NCBI GenBank assembly: GCA_023443745.1
Contig: JAEZTB010000030.1
Span: 186,001 to 250,000, forward strand
Length of the DNA stretch: 64,000 nucleotides
Direction of reading: 5' to 3'
Source: Bacillota bacterium
Lineage (GTDB): Bacteria > Bacillota > Clostridia > DSM-8532
Shown: piece by piece, positions 8,975-16,621 of the stretch
Layout of the letters: each line of letters begins with the position of its first letter
Numbering within the stretch: position 1 is the stretch's first letter
Program-made: the position numbers and the translations under genes
Notes under the pieces: model-generated
Databases searched by the model: none
Seen by the model: the letters and a program-made list of their open reading frames with translations, nothing else
What the model was told of the DNA's origin: nothing

Positions 8975-9922
8975 ATGAAACGACGCTTAATGATCCCTCT
9001 TTTTCTTTGCTTAATTATAATCTTGAGTTCTTGCAACGCTTATGGTCATACTGAGCCAATTGTGCCCTCTCCCCTACTGGCTCCTCCCGGTGGGCCGTCC
9101 TACAGCAGGGAAGCTGTACCTTCAGAGTTGAGTCCCTCGCCAAACCCGCCCCCCTCACAGCCCCCAGAAAACATTATCGATTGGACAAAATGGTATAAAA
9201 GCAAGGAGAAGGGGATAAAAGTACCTATTTTAATGTATCACAATCTCCTAAAAGGGGCTTCACAGGGAGATGGCTTAAATGTATCGGAAGCGGCATTCGA
9301 AGATCAGGTGCTCTGCCTGAAATCCTATGGCTACAATGGAATTACATTTGAGGATTTATATAAGCATTATATGGAGGGTGCTCAATTGCCCAGCAATCCC
9401 ATCATCATCATCACATTTGATGATGGATATAAATCAAACTATACCATTGGTTACCCTATTTTAAAGAAGTATGGCATGAAGGCTTGCATTTTTATGATAG
9501 CGGACGCCATCGGCAGTCCTAATTACATGAGCACCGATGAGCTTCGGGAAGTAACCGCATCGGGTATCATTGAGATCCAAGGCCATAGCATGACCCACGA
9601 TGATTCTCTTTCTACCATGGAAAAGTCCCGCTTAAGGAAAGAGCTCAAAGACTCAAAGGCAAAGCTTGAAGAAATTCTGGGTAAAACTGTCAATGTTTTT
9701 GCTTATCCATACGGCAAATATTCACAAAGCCTCATGGATGAGCTCATGGCTGAGGGCTATATTTTTTCGGTCACGACAGAATATGGCTGTGCCTCAAAGC
9801 AAGCCAATCCATTTTTGCTGCCACGAATCCGAGCTGGCGGCAGTGATAGCGGTATGGTTTTAAAGAAAAGAATCGAGGGCCTGACAGGCCGAAAAACCCC
9901 CTATATTGAAAAAGCTTATTGA
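8975..9922 (+). CDS. Lipoprotein polysaccharide deacetylase (NodB/CE4 fold)
   Basis: A lipoprotein signal ends in LSSC, followed by a Pro/Ser-rich linker (to about residue 60) and a NodB homology domain. The metal-binding motifs are present: ITFDDGYKSNY (catalytic and metal Asp near residues 147-148), HSMTHD (H-x3-H near residues 203-207) and AYPYGKYS. Such enzymes remove N- or O-acetyl groups from cell-wall or capsular polysaccharide. The preface IKVPILMYHNL is typical of the PgaB/IcaB-like and related Firmicutes deacetylases. I chose the ATG at 8975 over a GTG at 8966 because GGTGG lies at proper distance. It is on the same strand as the preceding hydrolase gene, with a 106-base gap that shows no terminator. 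Its end lies in a possible bidirectional terminator. Confidence 0.88.
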   Translation: MKRRLMIPLFLCLIIILSSCNAYGHTEPIVPSPLLAPPGGPSYSREAVPSELSPSPNPPPSQPPENIIDWTKWYKSKEKGIKVPILMYHNLLKGASQGDGLNVSEAAFEDQVLCLKSYGYNGITFEDLYKHYMEGAQLPSNPIIIITFDDGYKSNYTIGYPILKKYGMKACIFMIADAIGSPNYMSTDELREVTASGIIEIQGHSMTHDDSLSTMEKSRLRKELKDSKAKLEEILGKTVNVFAYPYGKYSQSLMDELMAEGYIFSVTTEYGCASKQANPFLLPRIRAGGSDSGMVLKKRIEGLTGRKTPYIEKAY

Positions 9923-9934
9923 CTCGGGGTTTTT
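9892..9934. terminator. Possible bidirectional terminator between convergent genes
   Basis: AAAAACCCC (9892-9900) pairs with GGGGTTTTT (9926-9934), giving a 9-bp stem with a 25-base loop and a T-run on each strand. It spans the last codons of the deacetylase gene and the stop region of the convergent DUF89 gene. The long loop makes it weaker than a classical terminator. Confidence 0.5.
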
Positions 9935-10790
9935 AACGGCCGCCATACATAAAAACATAGTCTTTAATGTTAACACTAAATTGTTTTGATATTACTGGGC
10001 ACTTGGCCTTAAGAAGATAAAACACCTTATGCCCTTTGGGGACATAGCCGGACAGCGCTTCAAAATTGCCCTGGCCTTTACTGATTATGATATCAGCGCT
10101 CATGAACACTTTATAGAATTCTTCACTGCATTCACTAAGTATTGTTCCAGGGGTATTACAGCCTGAGGCTATAATGTGTGTGCAATGACCCAGTCCGGAT
10201 TCGTAAGCGTCCTCTACTGTTGCATCATTGAGTATGGGCTCGCTTCTTACCGCATACGTAATATCAAGGTGGGACAGATGTTCTGCCACAAACCGGTCAA
10301 ATACTGTTTCACCTGCATTATCACCGATGATCAAAAGACTTTTCGCAGTCTTCAATTCTTCTTCAAATACATCGATATCACAGATTGAGAACTCTTTCTC
10401 AAATTCTTCCTCTATACATTTTTCAATATCCACACTATTACTCACTGCCGAATCGATATTGTTTCCCACAGCCGCCGCTTTCAGTACCCAATATAGGCTG
10501 TTTTGCTTATTTTTAAGGAGGTTTTGAAGTACGGGATATACTTTTTTCGCTACTTTTATATCATTTTCCTTAATAGCCGCATAGGGGTCTGCAACTCCGG
10601 TGTAATCCTTGACGATTTGATGCATGGTCCTTGAGATATCGGGTGAGCATTGGTATTGTTTATAGTCTTCAAGAACTTTTATGGCATCGATCATAATTTT
10701 TTCCTGTAATTCCGTGTTCTCGGTAGTCATCCCGGCTGCTTCAAGCACCTGCCTTAAAATACATGGCAGGCATTCAACACTTATTTTCAT
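9933..10790 (-). CDS. DUF89 / ARMT1-like metal-dependent phosphatase
   Basis: The 285-residue protein matches the microbial branch of DUF89 (damage-control phosphatase) proteins. It opens with VECLPCILRQ, the paired-cysteine signature of this branch. It also has the family's metal/phosphate motif LIIGDNAGETVFDRF near residue 160 and SKGQGNFEAL near residue 241. Known members hydrolyse damaged or over-phosphorylated metabolites with a Mn/Ni-type metal; the substrate here cannot be read from sequence. The gene has its own AGGAGG site, stands alone on the minus strand and converges with the deacetylase gene. Confidence 0.88.
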   Translation of the reverse strand: MKISVECLPCILRQVLEAAGMTTENTELQEKIMIDAIKVLEDYKQYQCSPDISRTMHQIVKDYTGVADPYAAIKENDIKVAKKVYPVLQNLLKNKQNSLYWVLKAAAVGNNIDSAVSNSVDIEKCIEEEFEKEFSICDIDVFEEELKTAKSLLIIGDNAGETVFDRFVAEHLSHLDITYAVRSEPILNDATVEDAYESGLGHCTHIIASGCNTPGTILSECSEEFYKVFMSADIIISKGQGNFEALSGYVPKGHKVFYLLKAKCPVISKQFSVNIKDYVFMYGGR

Positions 10791-11186
10791 CAGTTCCTCC
10801 TAAAGTAAAAGCTCTTAATTATATCTACCCTCACAGGTGCTTAATTCTCAGAAATACACAAGTTAGTTTACGGTTATTAGCCAAAAGTGTCAATGACAAT
10901 TGCGTGAAGGGACACGGTTTTTCTTGACATTTATTTCATATAATGCTAAGTTTAACGTATAACCTAATGTATTTTGGGTAATAATCAATTGCATTTTGTT
11001 TATTAGAATGATTATTAAATAAAGGTCCGGAGCGGCGATCCCCCCCTGCATCTCATCCGGGAAATATAATCAAGGAGGTGAACAGAAGTCATGAAATAAG
11101 ATAGTCAAGTAAGGGTTGATTTATTTACAACATAGTCTGGCAAATGAGAATTGCGAAAACTCAATTAGGAAAATGGAGGTAAAATT
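10791..11186 (+). promoter_or_regulatory. Long 5' leader of the GH87-like gene
   Basis: This ~400-base gap lies between divergent genes. It contains TTGACA at 10924-10929 with no convincing -10 box at the right distance. A GC-rich patch (11027-11060) is bounded by CCGGA and TCCGG. A perfect ribosome-binding sequence, AAGGAGGTGA (11072-11081), is followed only by ATG-AAA-TAA, and the gene's own ribosome site GGAGG lies just before 11187. No known riboswitch class was recognised. Confidence 0.45.
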
Positions 11187-14100
11187 ATGAGAAGGAATTT
11201 TAAAAAGCGTCTTAGCCTCGTTCTTGTTTTTGTAGTTATTCTGACTCAAATTTTCGCAGTTAACCCCATAGTATATGCAGCAGACACTGCCAACTTAGCC
11301 CTCGGGAAGACCATTTCTGCCAGCAGCGTACAACAGACCTATGTAGCCGCAAATGCTAATGACGGCAACGTCAACAGCTACTGGGAAGGTGCACCGGGCA
11401 CATATCCCAACACCCTTACAGTTGACCTGGGAAGTACACAATCAGTATACAAAGTGGTATTGAAGCTAAATACAGGCTGGGAATCAAGGACACAAACACT
11501 TTCAGTTCTTTCCAGCACAGATAATAATACCTACACAACACGTGCCGCATCTTCAACTTACACCTTCGACCCCGCAAGCGGCAACACTGTGACTATCACC
11601 TTTGCAGAAGCAAGCGCACGATATTTGCGCTTGAGCTTCACCGCAAACAGCGGAGCTACAGGCGGACAAGTTGCCGAATTTGAAGCATACGGTACCGCAC
11701 CTTCCGGCACCCCTGATCTAATCGTCATCGATATCTCCTGGAGCCCTGCAAATCCTGCAGCGGGCAACGCGGTAACCTTCAGCGCCACAATTAAAAATCA
11801 GGGTACAGGAGCCACACCGGAGGGCGTCATCCACGGTGTAGCGTTTCAAATTGATGGAGCAGGCACCACCCTATGGAGTGACAATTACACCTCCTCCATA
11901 CCAGCTGGCTCATCAGTTACAGTTACTGTAAACGGAGGAACTGCAGGCTCTACATGGACCGCTACCTCCGGCACCCACTCCATACTGGCATGGGTTGACG
12001 ATATCAACAGGATTCCTAATGAATCCAACGAAAATAACAATCAATATACAAAGAGCTTGACAGTGGGTACTGCAAGCCAGCCTGATCTCATCGTAACTGA
12101 TATCACCTATACACCAGCTTCCCCATCAGCAGGCAATGCCGTTACCTTCAGCGCGATTGTAAAGAACCAGGGTACAACAGCCGGAGCAGCAGGCGTAGTT
12201 GCCTTTAAAGTGGGCGGTGTGCAGGTTGCAGCATCAGCAAACAGCACAGCCTCAATAGCAGCTGGCTCTACCTTGACCATTGCTGCAGCAGATACATGGA
12301 CTGCAACCAGCGGAACCCATACCTTGGAAGCAATTGTAGACAACAGTAATACCACCGTTGAATCCAATGAAGCAAATAACAGCTACAGCGAAGGGCTTAC
12401 CATAGGTGGAGGCGGTGGCGGAACTCCTGACCTTATCGTTACAGACATCACCACTTCGCCAACAGCTCCTTTGACAGGAAATGCAGTCACCTTTAGCGCA
12501 GTGGTAAAAAATCAGGGTACAGGAGCCACCCCAGGAACCATCATAGGGGTAAGCTTCTTCGTTAATGACACACAGGTAAGCTGGTCAGATAATACAACTT
12601 CCTCTCTGGCAGCCGGTGCTTCTGTAACCGTAACTGCAAATGGAGGACCCAGCGGTTCCTCTACCTGGACAGCAGTTACAGGAAACCATAATGTAACAGC
12701 TTGGGTAGACGATGTAAACAGAATGACTGAACTGGACGAAAATAACAATAAATACTCCGAAAGTCTGGCCGTTACTACTTCACCAATGCCTGATTTCGTC
12801 GTTTCAAGCCTTACATGCTCATCAACATCTGTCGAAAATGGCAGCACAGCGACCTTTACTGCTGTAGTCAAGAATCAGGGTACAGCAGCAGGAGCACCGG
12901 GTATCGTTGCATTTATGGTGGACGGAACTCAGGTATCCGCAACCTCAAACGACACAACAGCTTTAGCAGTAGGCTCTACCAAAACAGTAACAGGAACCTG
13001 GACAGCCACAGGCGTAGGCAGCCATACGGTAACTGCCACTGTGGACAATGCCAATACAACTACAGAGGGAAATGAAAGCAACAATACAACCAGCATAAGC
13101 TTGTCAGTAACGCCGAAACCGGGTGTAGACCTTGTTGTAACAGACATTACATGGTCTCCTTCATATGTCACTGTAGGCAATGCAGTAAGCTTTAGTGCAG
13201 TTGTGAAGAATCAGGGTACTACAGCCGGAACAGCAGGCATCGTTGTTTTCAAGGTTGATGGAACCCAGGTTGCAGCTACTACAAACAGTACAACACAAAT
13301 TGCTGCCGGTTCAACTCTCAGCCTGAATGCAAGCGGCACATGGTCTGCAACAGCAGGTGCACACACTATAAGTGCAACAGCAGATAACAGCAATACAACA
13401 GTAGAAACAGATGAAACAAACAATTCTTACAGCACAAACATGTCCGTAGCCAGCGGAGGCCGCGGTGCTACAATGCCATACACAAGATATGAATCAGAGG
13501 ATGCATCTATAGGCGGCGGTGCTGTATTACGTTCAGCTCCCGATTTTAACTATGCTCTCACTGCTTCAGAGGCATCAAATCAAAAATATGTAGAGCTTCC
13601 TTCAAACGGCTCTTATGTTCAATGGACAATCAACCAAGGTGGAGCAGGTGTAAATATGAGATTTACAATGCCTGATTCCTCTGATGGTATGGGACTGAAT
13701 GGTTCACTGGACTGTTACGTAAATGGCACCAAGGTCCAGACAATTAACCTTACATCCTACTATATGTATCAATATTTCCAAGGTGACCAACCGGGAGATG
13801 CTCCAAATGGAGGACAAACTGCATTCCGTTTTGACGAAAAGCACTGGCTGCTTTCGACACCACTTAAGACAGGAGACGTTCTCAAGATTCAAAAATCTGG
13901 AGACAGTCTTGTATATGGTGTTGACTTTGTGGAAACAGAACCAGTTCCATCGGCAATTCCACAGCCTGCCAACTCATTGTCGGTAACCGCATACGGTGCA
14001 ACGGCCAATGACAGCACAGACGACTTGGCAGCCTTTACCGCCTGTGTAAATGCAGCAGCAGCTCAAGGAAAAACAGTATATATCCCTGCAGGCACCTTTA

Positions 14101-15161
14101 ACTTGAACAACATGTGGGTAATTGGAGCAATTTCCAATCCCCTTTCCAGCATGACCATTACAGGAGCCGGCATGTGGCACACCAACCTGCAGTTTACAAA
14201 TGCCAATTCATACAGCGGCGGTATATCCCTAAGAATGGCACCTACGGGCAAATTGGATTTCAGCAACGTATACATCAACTCAAACCTAAGGTCCCGTTAT
14301 GGTCAAAACGCCGTATACAAGTGCTTCATGGACAATTTCGGAACTAATTCCAGAATCCATGATTTCTGGGAAGAGCATTTTGAGTGCGGGTTCTGGGTAG
14401 GCGACTATGCTCATACACCAGCTATTCCTACTGATGGATTGGTCATCGAAAATGGACGTATCAGAAACAACCTGGCTGACGGTGTAAACTTCTGCCAGGG
14501 TACAAAGAATTCCACAGTCCGTAACTGCAATGTCAGAAACAATGGTGACGATGGCTTGGCTATGTGGCCTGACTCCACTATGGGTGCACCTATGGAGGTA
14601 AACAACTCCTTCGTTTACAACACTATAGAAAACAACTGGCGTGCAGCAGCAATCGCAATCTTCGGCGGCTCCGGACACCAGGCAAGATTCAACTACATCA
14701 AGGATTGCTTTATGGGCTCAGGTATCAGATTAAATACGGTGTTCCCGGGTTATCATTTTGAAAACAACACAGGAATCACCTTCTCTGACACCACCATACT
14801 CAATTCCGGTACCAGCAAGGATTGCTACAGCGGTGAGCGTGGTGCCATCGATTTGGAGGCTTCCAACACCAGTATAAGGAACATTACCTTTGAAAACATT
14901 GATATCATCAATTCTCAAAGGGATGCCATCCAATTCGGATATCCAGGAGGCTTCAGCAACATTGTGTTTAGGAACATCACCATTGACGGCACAGGCAAGG
15001 ATGCCATCACAACCTCAAGGTTCTCAGCTCCTCATTTAGGTACAGCGATATATACTTATACACCCAATGGATCAGCAACCTTTACTAATCTAGTTATGAG
15101 AAACATTGAGGCAGATCCCCCTCATTTGATTATGAATGGGTTTGTAGTTACTATTAATTAG
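11187..15161 (+). CDS. Secreted GH87-like alpha-1,3-glucanase with discoidin and five CARDB domains
   Basis: A 1324-residue exported enzyme. In order: a Sec signal peptide (cleavage near 31-32 after VYA); an F5/8-type C (discoidin/CBM32-like) domain at ~33-170; five CARDB repeats of ~110 residues starting near 175, 298, 413, 534 and 646, each opening with a variant of PDLIVTDI; a CBM6/35-like domain at ~765-905 (YESEDASIGGG); and a right-handed beta-helix from ~930 to the end. The helix begins VTAYGATANDSTDDLAAF. The motifs ADGVNF (Asp 1098) and NNGDDGLAMW (Asp 1121/1122) match the acidic residues of GH87 mycodextranases as I recall them. The likely substrate is fungal or bacterial alpha-1,3-glucan. 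Exact GH family membership is inferred; a related pectate-lyase-like fold remains possible. A strong terminator follows. Confidence 0.82.
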   Translation: MRRNFKKRLSLVLVFVVILTQIFAVNPIVYAADTANLALGKTISASSVQQTYVAANANDGNVNSYWEGAPGTYPNTLTVDLGSTQSVYKVVLKLNTGWESRTQTLSVLSSTDNNTYTTRAASSTYTFDPASGNTVTITFAEASARYLRLSFTANSGATGGQVAEFEAYGTAPSGTPDLIVIDISWSPANPAAGNAVTFSATIKNQGTGATPEGVIHGVAFQIDGAGTTLWSDNYTSSIPAGSSVTVTVNGGTAGSTWTATSGTHSILAWVDDINRIPNESNENNNQYTKSLTVGTASQPDLIVTDITYTPASPSAGNAVTFSAIVKNQGTTAGAAGVVAFKVGGVQVAASANSTASIAAGSTLTIAAADTWTATSGTHTLEAIVDNSNTTVESNEANNSYSEGLTIGGGGGGTPDLIVTDITTSPTAPLTGNAVTFSAVVKNQGTGATPGTIIGVSFFVNDTQVSWSDNTTSSLAAGASVTVTANGGPSGSSTWTAVTGNHNVTAWVDDVNRMTELDENNNKYSESLAVTTSPMPDFVVSSLTCSSTSVENGSTATFTAVVKNQGTAAGAPGIVAFMVDGTQVSATSNDTTALAVGSTKTVTGTWTATGVGSHTVTATVDNANTTTEGNESNNTTSISLSVTPKPGVDLVVTDITWSPSYVTVGNAVSFSAVVKNQGTTAGTAGIVVFKVDGTQVAATTNSTTQIAAGSTLSLNASGTWSATAGAHTISATADNSNTTVETDETNNSYSTNMSVASGGRGATMPYTRYESEDASIGGGAVLRSAPDFNYALTASEASNQKYVELPSNGSYVQWTINQGGAGVNMRFTMPDSSDGMGLNGSLDCYVNGTKVQTINLTSYYMYQYFQGDQPGDAPNGGQTAFRFDEKHWLLSTPLKTGDVLKIQKSGDSLVYGVDFVETEPVPSAIPQPANSLSVTAYGATANDSTDDLAAFTACVNAAAAQGKTVYIPAGTFNLNNMWVIGAISNPLSSMTITGAGMWHTNLQFTNANSYSGGISLRMAPTGKLDFSNVYINSNLRSRYGQNAVYKCFMDNFGTNSRIHDFWEEHFECGFWVGDYAHTPAIPTDGLVIENGRIRNNLADGVNFCQGTKNSTVRNCNVRNNGDDGLAMWPDSTMGAPMEVNNSFVYNTIENNWRAAAIAIFGGSGHQARFNYIKDCFMGSGIRLNTVFPGYHFENNTGITFSDTTILNSGTSKDCYSGERGAIDLEASNTSIRNITFENIDIINSQRDAIQFGYPGGFSNIVFRNITIDGTGKDAITTSRFSAPHLGTAIYTYTPNGSATFTNLVMRNIEADPPHLIMNGFVVTIN

Positions 15162-15178
15162 AGAATAGGATAGATAAA

Positions 15179-15209
15179 GGGAGAAGCTTTTTGGGCTTCT
15201 CCCTTTTCT
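15179..15209 (+). terminator. Rho-independent terminator after the GH87-like gene
   Basis: GGGAGAAGC (15179-15187) and GCTTCTCCC (15195-15203) form a perfect 9-bp stem with a 7-base loop, followed by TTTT. It lies 18 bases after the stop codon. Confidence 0.9.
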
Positions 15210-15285
15210 ATCCCATCCCATTTATACATGATCCGGCATCAGTCTACAACAAAGAGAATACAGCTGCAATTACCATTCCTTAGCA

Positions 15286-15314
15286 TTGATATATGTAAAC
15301 AATTGTGTTATCCT
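15286..15314 (+). promoter_or_regulatory. Candidate promoter of the riboswitch transcript
   Basis: TTGATA (15286-15291) and TATCCT (15309-15314) are separated by 17 bases. The predicted start near 15321 lies shortly before the conserved riboswitch core. Confidence 0.5.
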
Positions 15315-15335
15315 AGTACTGCAAAATTAAAAATT

Positions 15336-15450
15336 GACGTAAAGACTTAAGTTTTCTAGGGTTCCGCAGTTTTAAGTTAAGACTGGTCTGGTCCGAGAGA
15401 AAACTCACAGTGTTATCTGTGTTCACGGAGGGATAAAAGCCTAGGAGATA
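15336..15450 (+). ncRNA. ykkC-class riboswitch, probable guanidine-I
   Basis: The conserved blocks of the ykkC RNA appear in order and at normal spacing: CTAGGGTTCCG (15356-15366), GACTGGTCCGAGAGAAAAC with a variable inserted hairpin before it (about 15381-15403), ACGGAGGGATAAAAGCC (about 15425-15441) and the closing CTAGGAGA (to about 15448). The 5' CTAGG can pair with the 3' CCTAG to close P1. The wording is very close to the Bacillus subtilis ykkC RNA, the prototype guanidine-I sensor, more than to the ppGpp or PRPP variants as I recall them. A terminator overlaps the 3' end, so ligand binding should switch expression on. Confidence 0.88.
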
Positions 15451-15479
15451 TTTATAAGAATGTCTCTATGGCTTTTTTT
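15438..15479 (+). terminator. Riboswitch expression-platform terminator
   Basis: AGCC (15438-15441) pairs with GGCT (15470-15473), and the next GGAGATA pairs with TGTCTCT across a small internal loop; a T-run follows (15473-15479). The 5' arm includes the 3' strand of riboswitch helix P1, so the terminator and the ligand-bound form exclude one another. Confidence 0.8.
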
Positions 15480-15522
15480 GTTTTGTATTTTTTACTATAA
15501 CAAAAATGAGAGGAATGATCAG

Positions 15523-16245
15523 ATGTTGTCACTATTATTTGCAACTATTACCACTAGCGCAGTTGATAGTCTAAATCCGGTTGCAATTACCCAGCAATTT
15601 GTCCTGCAAGGTCTTGTGAAAAAAAGATACCACATATGGTACTTTATCATTGCAACAGCAATAGTCAATTTTATGGGAGGTATTCTGGTATACCATGGTT
15701 TGGCTGCCCTTCTTAAAAATTATATGGACATGTTTTTAAATAAGTATTCACTTTTCATTTTTACTGCCGAACTGATACTTGGAATAATTATGCTGGTATT
15801 TGTAGGCTATCAGCTTGTGAACAGAAAAATTAAAACACTTGAGTATAAGATTTCAGCTATGAAGGGAGAGGTATCTGACGAATCAAATGAAATGGCGACT
15901 TTCTTTAAAGCAAGCTCTCTTAACCCATTTTCATTGTTCTTTATCGGCTCAATAGCAACAATTTGCGAGCTGCCTACCGCTTTGCCTTATTTCGCCTTCT
16001 TGGCCATTATCCTTAACTATGAGTTGCCGGTCATAACATCAACGCTCATATTGCTGCTATATAACCTGATATATGCCTCACCTTTGATGTTGCTCTACTT
16101 TCTATATGTCAAATGTCAGGATAAATTTGATAAGATATATAGCTTAATAAAGGAGAAAATAAGCAAATACTCAAATATTCTTACCCCTATAATGATTGGA
16201 AGCATTGGGATACTTCTTATTTATCATGCCATCATAAATATTTAA
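15523..16245 (+). CDS. Six-helix membrane protein (GAP/LysE-like), candidate guanidine transporter
   Basis: A 240-residue hydrophobic protein with about six membrane helices and two similar motifs, DSLNPVAI near residue 16 and SLNPFSLF near residue 132, one per half. This suggests an internally duplicated transporter of the GAP (Sap-like)/LysE-like type. A cytosolic loop at ~98-128 separates the halves. An ATG at 15460 lies inside the riboswitch terminator and cannot be the start; the ATG at 15523 follows AGAGGA by eight bases. Because a ykkC riboswitch controls the gene, export of guanidine or a related guanidinium compound is the natural hypothesis. Known guanidine exporters belong to other families (SMR, MATE), which this protein does not resemble. 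Family call moderate, substrate inferred. Confidence 0.7.
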   Translation: MLSLLFATITTSAVDSLNPVAITQQFVLQGLVKKRYHIWYFIIATAIVNFMGGILVYHGLAALLKNYMDMFLNKYSLFIFTAELILGIIMLVFVGYQLVNRKIKTLEYKISAMKGEVSDESNEMATFFKASSLNPFSLFFIGSIATICELPTALPYFAFLAIILNYELPVITSTLILLLYNLIYASPLMLLYFLYVKCQDKFDKIYSLIKEKISKYSNILTPIMIGSIGILLIYHAIINI

Positions 16246-16321
16246 TGCATGATGGTGGAAATGTCGCAAATACTACTCTATAGGGCTTACAAAAACAATA
16301 CAGTCATAGGAGGAACCCATC

Positions 16322-16471
16322 ATGGACAAGAAGAAAGCAGACCCCAGAGCCGTAAAGGAAGTGGCAGGAGATCCCGCTTTTTATAACGATCAGATCGATG
16401 AAAATCTTGAGCCCATTAAGGCCAGTATGGCTACCGAAAAGGATACCAAACCAAAACATAGCAATAGGTAA
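16322..16471 (+). CDS. Small hydrophilic protein, 49 residues
   Basis: The ORF has an excellent ribosome site (AGGAGG eight bases before ATG) and is followed directly by a terminator, so it is probably expressed. The product is charged and soluble (starts MDKKKADPRAVKEVAGDP, ends KPKHSNR), with no signal peptide or membrane segment. It lies 76 bases after the riboswitch-controlled membrane gene with no terminator in between, so it may share that transcript. I do not recognise a family. Confidence 0.65.
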   Translation: MDKKKADPRAVKEVAGDPAFYNDQIDENLEPIKASMATEKDTKPKHSNR

Positions 16472-16474
16472 AAA

Positions 16475-16516
16475 GCAACAAGCTCGCAGGATAAATCTTG
16501 CGGGCTTGTTACTTTT
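16475..16516 (+). terminator. Terminator after the 49-residue protein
   Basis: A 16-base left arm, GCAACAAGCTCGCAGG, pairs with CTTGCGGGCTTGTTAC (two G-U pairs) around a 6-base loop, followed by TTTT. The stem is nearly the same as that of the terminator at 26623-26667. Confidence 0.88.
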
Positions 16517-16524
16517 CATACAGC

Positions 16525-16553
16525 TTGCATAAATGTCTGGCCAGCATTATAAT
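16525..16553 (+). promoter_or_regulatory. Promoter of the orphan TetR gene
   Basis: TTGCAT (16525-16530) and a consensus TATAAT (16548-16553) lie 17 bases apart. The predicted start near 16560 directly precedes a perfect 20-bp palindrome. Confidence 0.8.
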
Positions 16554-16562
16554 GGAAATATT

Positions 16563-16582
16563 ATGCTGACCATGGTCAGCAT
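16563..16582. promoter_or_regulatory. Perfect 20-bp palindrome, probable TetR operator
   Basis: The sequence ATGCTGACCATGGTCAGCAT equals its own reverse complement and covers about +3 to +22 of the TetR transcript. A related half-site, GCCAGCAT (16542-16549), overlaps the -10 box. Position and symmetry fit autorepression by the adjacent TetR protein. Confidence 0.75.
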
Positions 16583-16621
16583 CTATTCTTTTTAAAACCA
16601 ATACAGAGGAGCTTAGCATCT

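Noticed and set aside
11021..11070. Possible c-di-GMP or other known riboswitch before the GH87-like gene
   Set aside because: The GC-rich patch shows only a 5-bp CCGGA/TCCGG pairing, and none of the conserved GEMM or other riboswitch blocks that I know.
11700..13450. Repetitive DNA in the CARDB region as a CRISPR-like or satellite array
   Set aside because: The periodicity (~345-370 bases) is protein-domain repetition with diverged DNA, not short identical repeats with spacers.
15460..15522. An upstream in-frame ATG extension of the riboswitch-controlled membrane protein
   Set aside because: The ATG lies inside the terminator hairpin and has no ribosome site; the ATG at 15523 has AGAGGA at ideal distance.
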